From Curvularia sp. ZM96 (taxonomy: Eukaryota; Ascomycota; Dothideomycetes; Pleosporales; Pleosporaceae), in the NCBI GenBank assembly GCA_022457065.1, contig JAJGBQ010000007.1, positions 1,054,001 through 1,118,000 on the forward strand: DNA of 64,000 bases, in the 5' to 3' direction. The position numbers were made by a program, and so were the translations under genes. Of this stretch, positions 34,212 to 44,881 are shown one piece after another. Numbering within the stretch: position 1 is the stretch's first letter; every line of letters starts with the position of its first letter. The notes beneath the pieces are model-generated. The model saw nothing but the letters and a program-made list of their open reading frames with translations. It ran no database searches and was not told where the DNA came from.

Positions 34212-37200
34212 TTACATGGTCATCGTTTTCTCCTTGCCTCTACATAGTAACGCCATACACGCGCTGCTCAGCCGGTCGATACCATCGTACAAGTCCGCAC
34301 GCTGCCCAAGGAAGGTGTACACTAGAAGAACAAAACACATGAGTATCGGCTGTTCTCACAAGCCGCGCTTACCTTCAACTGCGTCAAGGATTGGATTCTT
34401 GACCAACCTTCCGCCCGCAGAGACTCGCTTCTGCAATCTTGCATCCCGTTCACGCGACCTCTCCGATGGTGAGCTGCCATTTCCGGCCATGATTGGTGGT
34501 AAAGGTGGAAGCTTCTCCATGCTGGTTGTGGGCTGGTTGTTTGCGGGGGGTGGCGGAAGCTTTCCTGCACGCTGATCCGCCTTGAAATCTAGATAGGCTC
34601 GTGCCGAATAGCCCAATGGGATAGGTGCGGGTGTTAGCGGTAACTCGGCGCCGTTCTGCAGAAGTAACTCTGCCACAGGAAAAGCTTTCCGGGCAGCTTG
34701 TGCTGTACCAGGTCGCGAAGGCATGCCTGGAGAAGTTGCTGGTGACGCTGATGCTGAAGGAGATGCCGGATCTGCTGCCGCAAGTGCTAGAAACACAACA
34801 TGTGTGCCTCGTGACTTATCACGCGCGTTAGGATTGGCCCGTAGCGCCAATGCGTACAACACATTTTCGATGTCGTTCTTCTTAACTGACGCGAGCAGTG
34901 TCTCGTCTGGGTTCGCATAGTGCGACATGTTTGGCGTTATCGGCGCCACAAACGCTCGGTCCGAGTACTTTGATGTGATAAAGTGAAGCCTCTGCTCTCT
35001 TGTAGACATCGGCCCTGGTTTCTTCCCTGGGTCCAGTCTGGCTTCCCAGACGGAGTTGCTGATGCGGTTGCCGACTTTCAACAGTATCTCGATAATATCG
35101 GGAGTAAAGGAAGTGACATCAAGGGTCAAGGAGCGCACCTTTGTAATGTGCGTGCCCAAGGAACGATGAATACCGCTGCACTCGATGCATATGATGATGC
35201 CGAGATTAATGGAGACCCAGTCCACCTTGATTTCCGTGCCACAATCCGCACATACCCTGTTGCTGGGGTCCGCCTCGCGTACCTGCTTCAACAGTTTGCC
35301 ATCGTCACCAGGCGCCTCATCTCGGCGATAGCCGCCGGGCCGGTCGCCGACTGTGGCATGGCGGGCAGGGGCCTTGGAACTGTAATTATTGCGGTGGCTC
35401 GACATGGAAGGACTCTTGCCGGTGAGAACTGATGCAATGTCTCGGTGAGTTTGTCCAGGCAACGAATCAGTCGATGGTCGGTCAGATTGTCCGGCAGTCT
35501 CAACCGCTGTCTGGAGGGCGTTGTTGACGGCATTGATCCACGATTTCATATCATCCTCGTTGGTAGCCTGGTATACTCGTGTGTACTGTGGGGTAATGAC
35601 TTCAAAACAAAAACGTCGGTCTGCATTGCGTGCTTCGCGTACCGAGGCCATGCGGAGATCAATGGGGTCCATATGCAGTTCCAGACTTTGCTTCCAGTTG
35701 GTGTATTCCGAAATCTTGCCTTGGTCAAGGACGACCCAGAATCTGGCATGTCAGTATAGCTTTGACCTTTGAAAATTTGCAGACTTACTTGTGCCAGGCT
35801 TGTTTATTCAAGCCCTTTGGATCCACATGGCTTCCGGGTCTGCTGAGCGCCCAGAGAAGCCCCTCTTTACGGTGCGCACCAGAGCCAGCCTCCACCATAA
35901 AAGCAGGATCCTTCTCTTCAAGATCTCTGATTCCTTTGAACTTGTCTGCCTGTGGTGCGACCATTGCTACATTCACCTTGCTGGCTTCTGGGCTTAGCGG
36001 TAGCGCTATAGATGAAGGATTACTTGTAGACATTGCGGTCTGCGGGGAAGACATCATGCCTGGGACAAGGCTGCTCTTTCGGCCGGGAATCGACTCTGGC
36101 TCAGATCTTGACAGTGCTCTTGGTACACTCGCAGAAGATGTTGCTGGTGACGTGACGGACGGATTTGGTGGATCATCGAAATTCTTCTTGATTGTTTCGA
36201 GGGCGCGCCGCTTTTCTTCTCGTTCCGTTCTCTGAATCTGGAACTCCTTGTCTGCCTCCTTGACCTCGCAAGTCAAAGCCTCAAGATGTGGTAGCATGGT
36301 TTCGATCTTCTTTGCTGTCTCGAGGTAACGCTTGGCTTGGGCGTCTGCATATCGCGTCAGGTGGGAAAGCACCTCTTGGTCTTTCCTGCCGCCATGTAGA
36401 TCCTGCATGAAGGAAGAATAATCGAAGCGCTTCAGCTCAAAATTCCGCCTCTTGGCTAGATACTTGGAGTCTGTCTCGGCGCGCTTCTTCTCTTTGAGGG
36501 TATCTTGTCGTTGGCCAAGATATCTGCCCAGGTATTGGTAATAGTCTTTGCTTTCTTCTTCAAAATCCTTGCGCTTCGTCTCGGCCTGCTTGATATCGAT
36601 GTTGTACAGTTTGTAGATGGGATCAATAATGAGCTTCTGTATATTAGTCGCGTTCGACTTTTCGTACACCAGGATTTCCTTGGCGATTTTGTCGAAGTAA
36701 TGGTCAATGGCAGGCTGAACTGCGTTGGCGTTTGAGGACGATGCTTCTCGTAACGCGTCCATGAGATCAGACATGGCGTTGTTGCACCCCACCTGGGCCT
36801 CCATGGCGGCTTCAGCGCGCTTCAAGACCTTCTTCCAGCGCGTGCGCATGTTTCCTGTCTTTTGCTCGAGCGACTTCATCGTAGCACGGAACAAAGGCCC
36901 ATCGTCAGTTTGACTAAGATCCTCGCCTGGCCGGGACACGTCGAGTTTCACTGGCACATTCCCGCTGGACAGAGTGGTCGCCTGGCTCGGTACCAATCCC
37001 AGACTGTGTTCTGGTATGGGTTCACAGGTGGGGGATTTGGGGGGAACAGCCTCCCATTCCTTGTCCTCGCCAGCCGAATCGCTGACTCGAGACTCTATGG
37101 ACTGAGTGGAGGGCACACGAAGGCGCGGTGGAACACTAAGCTCCATGCGCGGAGCGGGCGATTTGGGGCTTTGTACCTGGCGTGATGTGTCTAGTGTCGT

Positions 37201-38070
37201 CAGCTGGATGCTCGTTTCCATGGTGTCTGGAGAAGGCTTACTCTGCACCCAAAAGGCGAAGCTTGCTAGCGTCTCGAGGCGATGTGCTCGCTGATCATAC
37301 TCGACAAACTTGGGACTTGTCAGCTGCGTAGCCGTGGGAATGAGCTACGATACGTACACTGCAGCTTGTGCGCCAGCCCCCGCCGTGGGACTCTGTGGGC
37401 TTGGGAGGGGTCCATTTCCACGACCACTGGAACTGCACCGAGGCATGTCCACCTGTGGAATAGTCGCCGACGAGCTCTACCTGGGGGTTCTTGTGAAGGT
37501 TGGGGTTGGCGTGGAACTCGCGGGTGACAAGGTTGTCGAGGTCCTTTGAGCTCGAGGCGAAGAGAAAGGTCAGGCCGTTGATGTTGGTATCGGCGAGGCC
37601 CGAGGGCGAAATGGCGGAATTAGTGTTAACATTGTATATGCTGGGCACAGCTAGGTGCTGGCGGAGGACAAAGGTGAAGTTGAAAGTGAGCTCCTCGTCG
37701 TTGGTTAGGCGGATGAGAAAGGCTGGAGGGCCGTCGCTGGAGGGGGCAGCTTCTGGGTCCTGTGCATGGGGCTCAACATGATGGTGGGGAGGGAGGGCTG
37801 AGCTGAGCTGGGCTGGGCCTACCTGGATGTACTCGATAACGCTATCGTCGCCAAAGTCGCGGCGGGCGGCATAGCGCGTAGCGGGGAAGGCGTTGGGGGT
37901 GACGTTCAGCAGCGTGCGGTTGCGGCCATTGGTGATGTTGAGAGAGGCCACCGAGACTATGGGCGGCGGGTTAGCAGTGCGAGCAGCGGGCGAGGGGACG
38001 ACGTACATCTGGTCTGGTCGCGCAGATACAGCGCGCCTGCATCGCCGGCTTTGCTGTGGACAGCGCCCAT
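34212..38070 (-). CDS. BAR-PH-ArfGAP protein, Csx2 type, with N-terminal extension domain
   Basis: A GTPase-activating protein for Arf GTPases that also senses membrane curvature. Six exons are read: 38070-38007, 37956-37823, 37759-37358, 37308-35789, 35742-34373 and 34321-34212, about 1,199 residues. The N-terminal domain starts MGAVHSKAGD (Gly2 and Ser6 fit N-myristoylation) and has SLNITNGRNRTLLNV, TREFHANPNLHKNPQVELVG and FQWSWKWTPP. After a Pro/Ser linker comes the BAR helix region, then PH, then the zinc finger CADCGTEIKVDWVSINLGIIICIECSGIHR (C-x2-C-x16-C-x2-C). The finger Arg (HRSLG) is intact. The C-terminus ends in VYTFLGQRADLYDG. S. pombe Csx2 lacks a match I can recall for the N-terminal domain. 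The whole set is joined because exon 3 to exon 4 runs CS-FVEYDQR in phase. Confidence 0.9.
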
Positions 38071-38601
38071 GGCGGCGAGGAGGTCGAGGAGATGCGCGGG
38101 CGCATTCCTCTGGCGCCGGGATGAATATGGGGTATAGCGCTATGGTTCGAGGGGCCGACTGGGGGGCACGTCGAGGTGGTTTGGGCCGGGGCGAGCTACT
38201 GCGCAGTCAGGTGTGTCTGCTGGTTTGACGCACACAGCACCGACACAGGCAAAAGGCGGGGGAGGCAACGGTCATGCAGGAACGGCAGCGGGTGAAACAG
38301 ACGTGACGGCCATGGACCGGCGCCAGAGACTCGATCGCCTGCGACTCGCATCCCAATCTGCCCGTTCTGCTCGACGTCGTCCCTGCATGCGCCCGCCAAT
38401 CAGAACCCCCGTCCTTCCGCCGCCCAAAAATGCAGGGCCGTCATCAATCGAAAAAGAATCGCCGAGTGCTTTGCATACTATCAACTCTGACACCCGCCAT
38501 CGCCATCGCCATCGAGCCCGACGCCGTCGCCCCGACATTGCCCCGTCCGCCAGCGCCCTGCGACGTGTCTCGTGTTGCCGTCTCCTGCTGACCTGCTCAC
38601 A
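38071..38601. promoter_or_regulatory. divergent promoter of the Csx2-type gene and ATP11
   Basis: 531 bp between two divergent starts; contains no supported gene. Confidence 0.5.
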
Positions 38602-39636
38602 ATGCCGCTCCGCATTCCCCCGCTGCGCCACGCCCTGCGCCAGCCCCTCGTCAACCCACGCTCCACACAGCGCAGATGGGCACAGGTCCAAGACGTCCGC
38701 TTCCTCGTCACCCACGACACGCACGAGCGCGTCCTCGCAAAGTACCGTGACAAGCTCGAGTCAAAGGCAAAAGAGAAGGGCCTCAAGGACCTCGAGGAGC
38801 TCAAGGCCCAGTACAAGGACAAGATCGAAGAGCTGCGGAAGCAGGCCATAGTGCCCGGCGCAACAGGACCTCTGACCCCTCCACCAACACAGAAGCAGCA
38901 GCAACAACAACAACAACAGCCACCAACACCCCAGCAACATGACGCTGCGTCAGCGAAGCCAAACAGTCCCTGGCCGGCGCCTCCACCACCTCCCCGCGCA
39001 GGCGCTGGCTCCCCTACCGCCCCACCGCCCGGTGTCCAAACGCTCGAATCCTTCCTCGACCTCTCCAAAGTCCAGACCCTCTCACGACAAGAGATAGAAG
39101 CCCTCTGGCGGATGCGCCACGCAGGCAATCCCCAGGGCCTGCACTTCGCCGTGCCCGCAAACACCTTCTCCCAGCTCCTGCGCAGCGCAAAGCAGCATCC
39201 CTCCTTCGTGCTGCCCGTGCCCCGCGAGATACCCGCCGACACTGAGACAGCAGGGCCAGACGCCCAAGGCCAGACGCAGCAGGCCGTCGAGCTGCACTAC
39301 CTGCAATTCGCGCACCCCCACAACCACACGACGACGCTCATGTTCACCACCCTCGCCGAGTTCAAGCTGCGCGGCGAGTTCGCCAGCCCCCACACCACCG
39401 TCACTTTCCACCAGGAGCTGGCCGACAGCCACAACCTTGTGCTGGGCCAGGGCTTGGTTATGGAGAAGCGTGGCATAAGCGTCGACGAGGCCAGATGGCT
39501 CGTCATGTGCATGCAAAAGTTCTACGTGCAGACCGAAGAAGGAAAGGGACGGAGTGAGCTGCTGGACATGTTCACTCGAGGCGACAGTGCATTCGAAGTC
39601 CAGCGGCTGATTGACGAAGCCGAGAAAATATTGTAA
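38602..39636 (+). CDS. ATP11: Mitochondrial F1-ATPase assembly factor Atp11
   Basis: Atp11 is a matrix chaperone that binds the F1 beta subunit before assembly with alpha. Single exon, 344 residues. The ATG at 38602 is the first true Met in the frame and starts a presequence (MPLRIPPLRHALRQPL) that is basic and free of acidic residues. The family region is QTLESFLDLSKVQTLSRQEIEALWRMRH, then VLPVPRE, ELHYLQFAHPHNHTTTLMFTTLAEFKL, and FEVQRLIDEAEKIL at the end. Between targeting part and core is a poly-Gln/Pro linker of variable type (nine Gln in a row near residue 95). Confidence 0.95.
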   Translation: MPLRIPPLRHALRQPLVNPRSTQRRWAQVQDVRFLVTHDTHERVLAKYRDKLESKAKEKGLKDLEELKAQYKDKIEELRKQAIVPGATGPLTPPPTQKQQQQQQQQPPTPQQHDAASAKPNSPWPAPPPPPRAGAGSPTAPPPGVQTLESFLDLSKVQTLSRQEIEALWRMRHAGNPQGLHFAVPANTFSQLLRSAKQHPSFVLPVPREIPADTETAGPDAQGQTQQAVELHYLQFAHPHNHTTTLMFTTLAEFKLRGEFASPHTTVTFHQELADSHNLVLGQGLVMEKRGISVDEARWLVMCMQKFYVQTEEGKGRSELLDMFTRGDSAFEVQRLIDEAEKIL

Positions 39637-39736
39637 TATAATTGTATGAATGTCAGGGGAACCGGTGTCTCCCCCACTTGTAAAATCACCATCATTATTA
39701 TCATTATTCAAAACATTGCAACATGTGTGTCTTGTT

Positions 39737-40894
39737 CTATCCCCGCAGCGGCAGTACATGCTGCACCAAACACGTCTGTCTGCACAGCGGGCATTCTGGC
39801 TTTTCCCTTGCCCAGTCCCCAATGCACGTCCAGCAAAAGACATGGCCGCACGTCGTCACACTCGGGTCCTTCATTTCCTCCAAGCAGAGTGTGCACTTTC
39901 TGTTCGCTTCTCCAATCCAGCCCATTGTGTCTTCGTCCCCCAGCTCGTACCTCGGCTTGTCCGTCGGCGGCGTATGCGTCCACTTCTGCACGTCGGAGGG
40001 TGCTGCGGCCGGGACTGACGGCGCAGCAGCATCAAATAGGAGCGCATTGTTGGCGCTGTAGGCGTTTGGATCCAGCGACACTTCTGCGCCTCCACCTACC
40101 ATGGCTGATGTACCATGTGGATGGCTGCCGCCGCCAACTGCCGCTGCTACTGTCGATGAAGCAACAGTGTTGTGCACGTGAAGATAGGCCTGCACCGCCA
40201 TCTGCAGCACCAGCAACACACCGAGAACTTCATAGCCCGCGCGGTTATCTCCTTCGGGTACCTGCCGCGTAAATATATACCGCAGCCCGCATATCCGTTT
40301 CGAGAGGTGGTAGTAGCTGCCGGAGAAGTAGAATGTAGCCAGTGACAGCGCGTAGATGGGAGACGGCGAGGTAATCGTATCCAAGTTCTGCAGTATGTAG
40401 TTTTGCACGCGCATTCCCAGTGGCCGCCTTGGCTGCGTCTTAGGTGCAGCACCATCTCCGCTCTGCATCGCCGCTCGCGCCTGTTGTCGCGCATACCATC
40501 TCAGATTCGCCTCCAGCTTCGCACGCACCCGCCGCCTGAATGCTGGCAATGCGCGCCCCAGCATGTACGGGCCCAATACACATGATACAATGTATCCTGC
40601 TCTTCGGCCCAGCGCGGGTAGTTTGCCTGTCTCACTCTCTACTTGTACGATATCGGTGTATTCCTCGCCCAGCGTGCGGTTTCCGATTAGTGTCGTCAGG
40701 CCGAGGTAGAGCAGCTCGCCCAACACACGTGTCTCTGATACGTAGGTATGGGCGAAGCGGGCGCCGTAGAGTTTGCGGAGCAAAGACGAGAGTTGCTCGA
40801 GGAGGACGCCGGAGAAGTAGGCATCTTTTTGGTGCGAGCGGATGATGTCTGGGGAGGCGGCGAAGGGGTACGCGTACGGTGGTGATGGGGCCAT
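39737..40894 (-). CDS. PEX10: Peroxisomal RING E3 ubiquitin ligase Pex10
   Basis: Pex10 forms, with Pex2 and Pex12, the ubiquitin ligase for the recycling receptor Pex5 at the peroxisome membrane. Single exon, 385 residues. The ATG at 40894 begins MAPSPPYAYPFAASPDIIRSHQKDAYF, the conserved Pex2/Pex12 N-terminal domain, which has several membrane segments (GYIVSCVLGPYML, YALSLATFYFSG, EVLGVLLVLQMAVQAYL). The RING finger is C-terminal: CTLCLEEMKDPSVTTCGHVFCWTCIGDWAREKPECPLCRQ, which is C3HC4. It ends close to the ATP11 3' end; the two genes converge within 100 bp. All zinc ligands are intact. Confidence 0.96.
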   Translation of the reverse strand: MAPSPPYAYPFAASPDIIRSHQKDAYFSGVLLEQLSSLLRKLYGARFAHTYVSETRVLGELLYLGLTTLIGNRTLGEEYTDIVQVESETGKLPALGRRAGYIVSCVLGPYMLGRALPAFRRRVRAKLEANLRWYARQQARAAMQSGDGAAPKTQPRRPLGMRVQNYILQNLDTITSPSPIYALSLATFYFSGSYYHLSKRICGLRYIFTRQVPEGDNRAGYEVLGVLLVLQMAVQAYLHVHNTVASSTVAAAVGGGSHPHGTSAMVGGGAEVSLDPNAYSANNALLFDAAAPSVPAAAPSDVQKWTHTPPTDKPRYELGDEDTMGWIGEANRKCTLCLEEMKDPSVTTCGHVFCWTCIGDWAREKPECPLCRQTCLVQHVLPLRG

Positions 40895-41546
40895 GGCGAT
40901 GGGCCTAGGAGTGTATGGGCGTCGCAATCAGAAACCGGATGGGATGGAAATGACAGTGTTTTGGTGAGTGTGTCGCTGTCTACATGGTTCGGTGTTGATG
41001 CGCATGCGCTTCGGGATGCAGTGACGACCAACCTCGGCCTGTGCCTTGTGGGAACGCGTGAAGCTCGGGCCTCGCGCTTACTACGAAGCATCCAATTTAA
41101 CTACGGGATTGTCTCCACCTAATATCACAGCGTGAAAAGAGCAGCTATTCGTAGATGCTGGCTCTCTCCATAAGCATCCCTGCTTCAACTCAAGCGCCTT
41201 TGGTCTGAAATTCCCGTAAATGCAATTGGCAGACCGCGGAAAGCTAACTAACGTGACGCGTTGCCAAAGCACCACTCTTGTCATGCTTCTGCACACCCCT
41301 TGATCACGCGTCTTTGGTACCAAGACTTTCTTTTTCTGTGATCTCCCTTGATCTCCCCCCTCGTTCTCCTCCATCTTCTCCCTCGTTCTTCCCAACACCT
41401 ACAGGAAACATACATTGGGTGTTTGTGGGGTCAAGCACGAGCGATTGCCCCTTTTCAACGTGTCAGCAAAGCCCATTCTACAGACCCCTAGTCCCATTCA
41501 TATGAGAAACCACCCTGACCGACCCCGTTAGCCATTCGACGCGACA
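40895..41546. other. intergenic region, left edge of the accessory segment
   Basis: 652 bp upstream of PEX10 (-) and of the hybrid-binding gene (+). Pyrimidine-rich from 41,330. Nothing coding is supported. Confidence 0.4.
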
Positions 41547-42939
41547 ATGGCCCGTACGGAGTATATGGCTGTGAGCAGAGGCCGGCGGCCTGGCGTATAC
41601 AACGATTTTTCAGACGCTTATGAGCAAATCTACGACTTTCAGCATCCCGAATATGATGGGAACTTGAGCCGTGCCGAAGCCATAGAATACATGGAGCGGG
41701 AAGGTATTGAACGCTCTCAAATCCGGCTGTTCATCCGCGCCTTTCCGCAGACACCGAACTTCCAACCGCGATCTTTTTCCAACTTTCGACGAAGAAATGC
41801 GGCGGTTCGCTAGAACCCAAGGTTTCCAGTACGGATACCGGGCACGCCAGGCAAAAGTCGATGCGCTCTACAAGGAAATCATATACCACTATCTCCCCGA
41901 AGGTCTCATGTTGCACTAGGTGGACGATGTCACGGGAGACATCAAGCTGACCAAGGACCAAACTCTACGCATTTACCAAGCGATGTGCGCAAAGTCTGGA
42001 AAACCAATACGTGCCACGATAAAGACTTGTATCACAGAGCTCAAATGTAGGGCCCCGTATGTTGACCTTATCGAATTTGTCGACTGTGCCCGCACCGGGA
42101 AAGAGATCAGAACTTTTTATCGTTGGCAGGATCTCTGTGAATTCACAAGAAGTCATCCGATTGATGTGAGCCTCGCTAGAAAGAACGACTTGCTGAGCCC
42201 TCTCCTGCACAAGCTATCCGAGGGGCCTCCGAAGCATATCGGTTATGCTTGCCGAAGGTGGTTAGGAAATCGCAAATACGCCCCCTCTGAACCTGAGCGA
42301 GACTTTCGCATGGAGAGTCGAGATACATTACGCGAACAGACTCCCATTATCAAGGAAGAACCGCTCATGGAGGAGATGTCCAATTGCACCCTCTCCGACT
42401 CTCCATCAAGTATACTTCAGGATGAGCTAGATACACCCCTAGGAAGTCCCTCACCCGAACGCTTTTACCATCCACCGTTTTCATTAGATCCCGTAGGCGG
42501 CCCACCCGGATTCACATGTCGTTATTCTCCATCACTCAATTGCATCGTCTGGACCCCTCCCGCGCCGCGATTACCATCCGAATGCAGCGATGTTGCATCG
42601 CAGACGGCATCTGAAGCATCAGAGCGGACTTTCTATTCTGCATTGGAACCACCACCTGAGGAATTCGAAGATGACGATTCTGCACCGCCTTCACCAGCTC
42701 CTGTCATCAAAAACGAGCCTCGGTCCTCGCCCCCATCCCCTCTACCTCACATTCCACTCTCACGTCGGCAGGAACCCAGCCCTGAAAACCCCAGGGTTAA
42801 ACAAAAATCAGCAGCAGCAGCTAAGCTGGGTAAGCGCAGACGAGAAGCGGCGCCATCCGCACGGGCACCGCCAGCGAAACAGAGACGCGCAAAGTGTCTG
42901 AATAACAGAAGAATCACGGATTTCTTCAAACCGGTATAA
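41547..42939 (+). pseudogene. RNase H1-type hybrid-binding domain protein with C-terminal PIP-box-like motif; frameshift and stop
   Basis: Exon-like reading starts at the ATG 41547 with YMAVSRGRRPGVYNDF and a downstream RAEAIEYM, which fits the RNase H1 N-terminal hybrid-binding (caulimovirus viroplasmin) domain: Y-AV-RGR-PG-Y and an A-x-E-Y/F-M end. No RNase H catalytic domain follows. The protein-like reading moves to the next frame near a T run at 41771-41775 (FPTFDEEMRRFARTQGF), and then meets TAG at 41917-41919, after which the same frame runs open to 42939. I found no GT-AG intron that repairs both in phase. The C-terminus is Pro/Ser/Lys-rich and ends NRRITDFFKPV, close to the PCNA box Q-x-x-[ILM]-x-x-[FY]-[FY], with TDFF as in strong binders. 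The stop is CAG to TAG away from Gln, the type of change RIP makes. The gene is probably recently broken, or the sequence has errors. Confidence 0.55.
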
Positions 42940-43000
42940 TATACCTGAAAAGCCAGGTACGTGTTGCCCCCCTCACCTTATGCTCATTTGTAAACTTTCT

Positions 43001-43059
43001 GTGATACCCTTGACCGGATGGTCTTTTTGTGATACCCCTTGACCGGGCAGGTCTTTTTG
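43001..43059. repeat. two-copy direct tandem repeat (about 29 bp)
   Basis: Unit one starts GTGATACCCTTGACCGG and ends in TGGTCTTTTT; unit two starts GTGATACCCCTTGACCGG and ends AGGTCTTTTT. They differ by a few bases. Confidence 0.85.
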
Positions 43060-43110
43060 AGAACTATTTTTTTTGAATGGGCTGAGGGGCGACCTACCGC
43101 TTCTTGATTT

Positions 43111-43154
43111 GAGACAAGCAGCTAGAAGCTCTAGAGCCGCTAGCTGCTTGTCTC
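43111..43154. repeat. perfect 15-bp inverted repeat (hairpin), 14-bp loop
   Basis: GAGACAAGCAGCTAG at 43111-43125 is the exact reverse complement of CTAGCTGCTTGTCTC at 43140-43154. The loop itself contains the palindrome GCTCTAGAGC. The flanks (GATTT and GAATC) extend the stem imperfectly. Confidence 0.9.
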
Positions 43155-43499
43155 GAATCGAAACCTCCGACTGCAAAGTCGTTTCTAATCTATCAGTTTT
43201 TTCTGGTGGACTGGACGACGACCTACCAGTTTTCTTTTTTTTTTATATGGTAAGTTTTGATGGGTTGATCGTTAAAGGCGCACCGGTGGAAGTTCATTAA
43301 AGAAAGAGTATATATTCAACAAAAGGGCTCTTTTCTCGTGTTCTTGGGATCTTTGAGTAGTTCATTTTTCACAGGGGAATAGTAATTCAACATTGCGTTC
43401 TTGTGAACTTGTTATCCAATGCAACTCGGGATGTATCCAAACAAATCCGACTTCTCAATTGCAAAAGCAAGTGGGTGATGTATCAAAAAAGGCCTTCAA

Positions 43500-44881
43500 C
43501 TAACTGAAAAACGCGCTCTTTTTCTTTCGCGCCTTGCCAATTCCCACACGCTTTTTGTACTCTGTCACTAACTCCCTCGCGCCGTCGAGATCCTCTTCTG
43601 ACAACCAGTCATGGCTGTCTTCGTACCCTTCCCATTTTACAAGGTAATATGTCTTCTCGCCGTCGTGGTAGTGCTCGAGAATGGATTCGACGACGTATTC
43701 TTCCTCGGCCGAGTCGTTTTCGTTGTTGGGTTTACCATTATTGGTTTCTTGGGCGGGCGACAAGGATGCGGGTGACTTGGCTCGAGGGAGTGAGTTGCCA
43801 TCGACGAGGTCTGGGATAGCATAAGGACTCGAGTCTAGGTCTATTGCAGACGAGCGATCTGAGAAGAGAACGGCTTGGGCAAAGGCCTCTGTGGGTATTT
43901 GGGGCGTGGATGCTAGAGAAATGCGTCCGGCTGAGTCTGGGCTGCTGAGCCTCAGTCTTTTAATGTGATGCTCATCTTCCTCTGAATCTTGGTACTGTTG
44001 CGTAACAGACATGGGCGAGTCGTCATCGAGTACAGGCAGATGTGTAGTGGATGTAGAGAATCTCCTATGGATTGGTGACACTGAGAGAGCGCTGTTGGCG
44101 ACAAAGGCCGAGCGCATCAAGTTGGGTGATGGTTGGGGCGGTGTTTCCAAAATCTCCTCTTCGTCTTCTGTTTCTGGGATTACTCGATGTGATTCTTCGT
44201 CTTCGTTCATGATAACATCAGGACCGTCTCCTAGTTGCTCGCCCGTGTCATCACCTCGAATAATTAGACCTCCTGATCCTACTCCGCCCCTCCCACGTCT
44301 TCCTCTAGGCCTACCACGACCTCGTGATTGCGATGCTGGAGGTAATCCCGGTGCGCTGACTATCCGGCCTCCTCTTCCTCTTCCTCTTGCATTCACTTGC
44401 AGCCGCCGACGCGCTAGTTTCTCGATTTCCGCGCGCACCGCAACTGCTTCTACTTCTGCCTCCAGCCTAAACTGCTCGTTTTCGAACCGCTCCAGTTCAG
44501 CGGGTGATACATATTGCAGTATACGACTGAGATCTACGTCTTCCGTATCATGTCGCTCGGCGCCGTTGTCGGTACTTGTGATTCGGACGACGTAGTAATT
44601 CCTTACAATTGTGCCTTCAGTCTGTCTGCGATCGAGTATTCGCGTCTGTGCATGCTCTATAGGGCACGCTTCGGGTGGTTTTGCCGTGACAATAGCGGGT
44701 TCTTTGCGAACGCGCCAAAGTTGCTGGTAGACATCGGGGCCAGGTTTATATGATTCCCACTCCCACTGCATATTCAATGAGTAGTTTTCTAAGTGTTGGT
44801 ACCGACATCGCATACCAGTTGCGTCTTTCCTCTCCCACGTCCTCTACCCCGTCCGCGTCCGGGACCACCTTCCAGCACCAT
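43500..44881 (-). CDS. Arg/Gly-rich protein with C-terminal chromodomain
   Basis: Two exons are read: 44881-44816 and 44765-43500, joined across a 50-bp intron with GTATGC donor, 443 residues. The ATG at 44881 starts MVLEGGPGRGRGRGRGRG, an RG repeat, and the splice gives KTQL-WEWESYKPGP. A second RG block is at about residues 165-200 (GRGRGGR, RGRGRPRGRRGRGG, an AT-hook-like GRPRGRRGRG). The chromodomain is at the end: EYVVESILEHYHDGEKTYYLVKWEGYEDSHDWLSEEDL, with the aromatic cage positions Y/V, W and the W-x-x-x-x-L part present. It lies right after a basic tail GKARKKKS. Chromodomains bind methylated histone H3 tails; the RG parts would bind RNA or DNA. It may be a heterochromatin reader. 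I do not recognise an orthologue. Confidence 0.8.

Larger units (their letters stand above)
42940..43499. other. convergent intergenic region with tandem repeat and hairpin
   Basis: 560 bp between two gene ends. It holds the repeat pair and perfect inverted repeat listed separately. Below 43,260 it is AT-rich. No tRNA-like fold was found. Confidence 0.5.

Noticed and set aside
43081..43160. tRNA at the hairpin
   Set aside because: Only one long stem with a 14-base loop; no T-loop GTTCRANNC, anticodon arm or acceptor stem.
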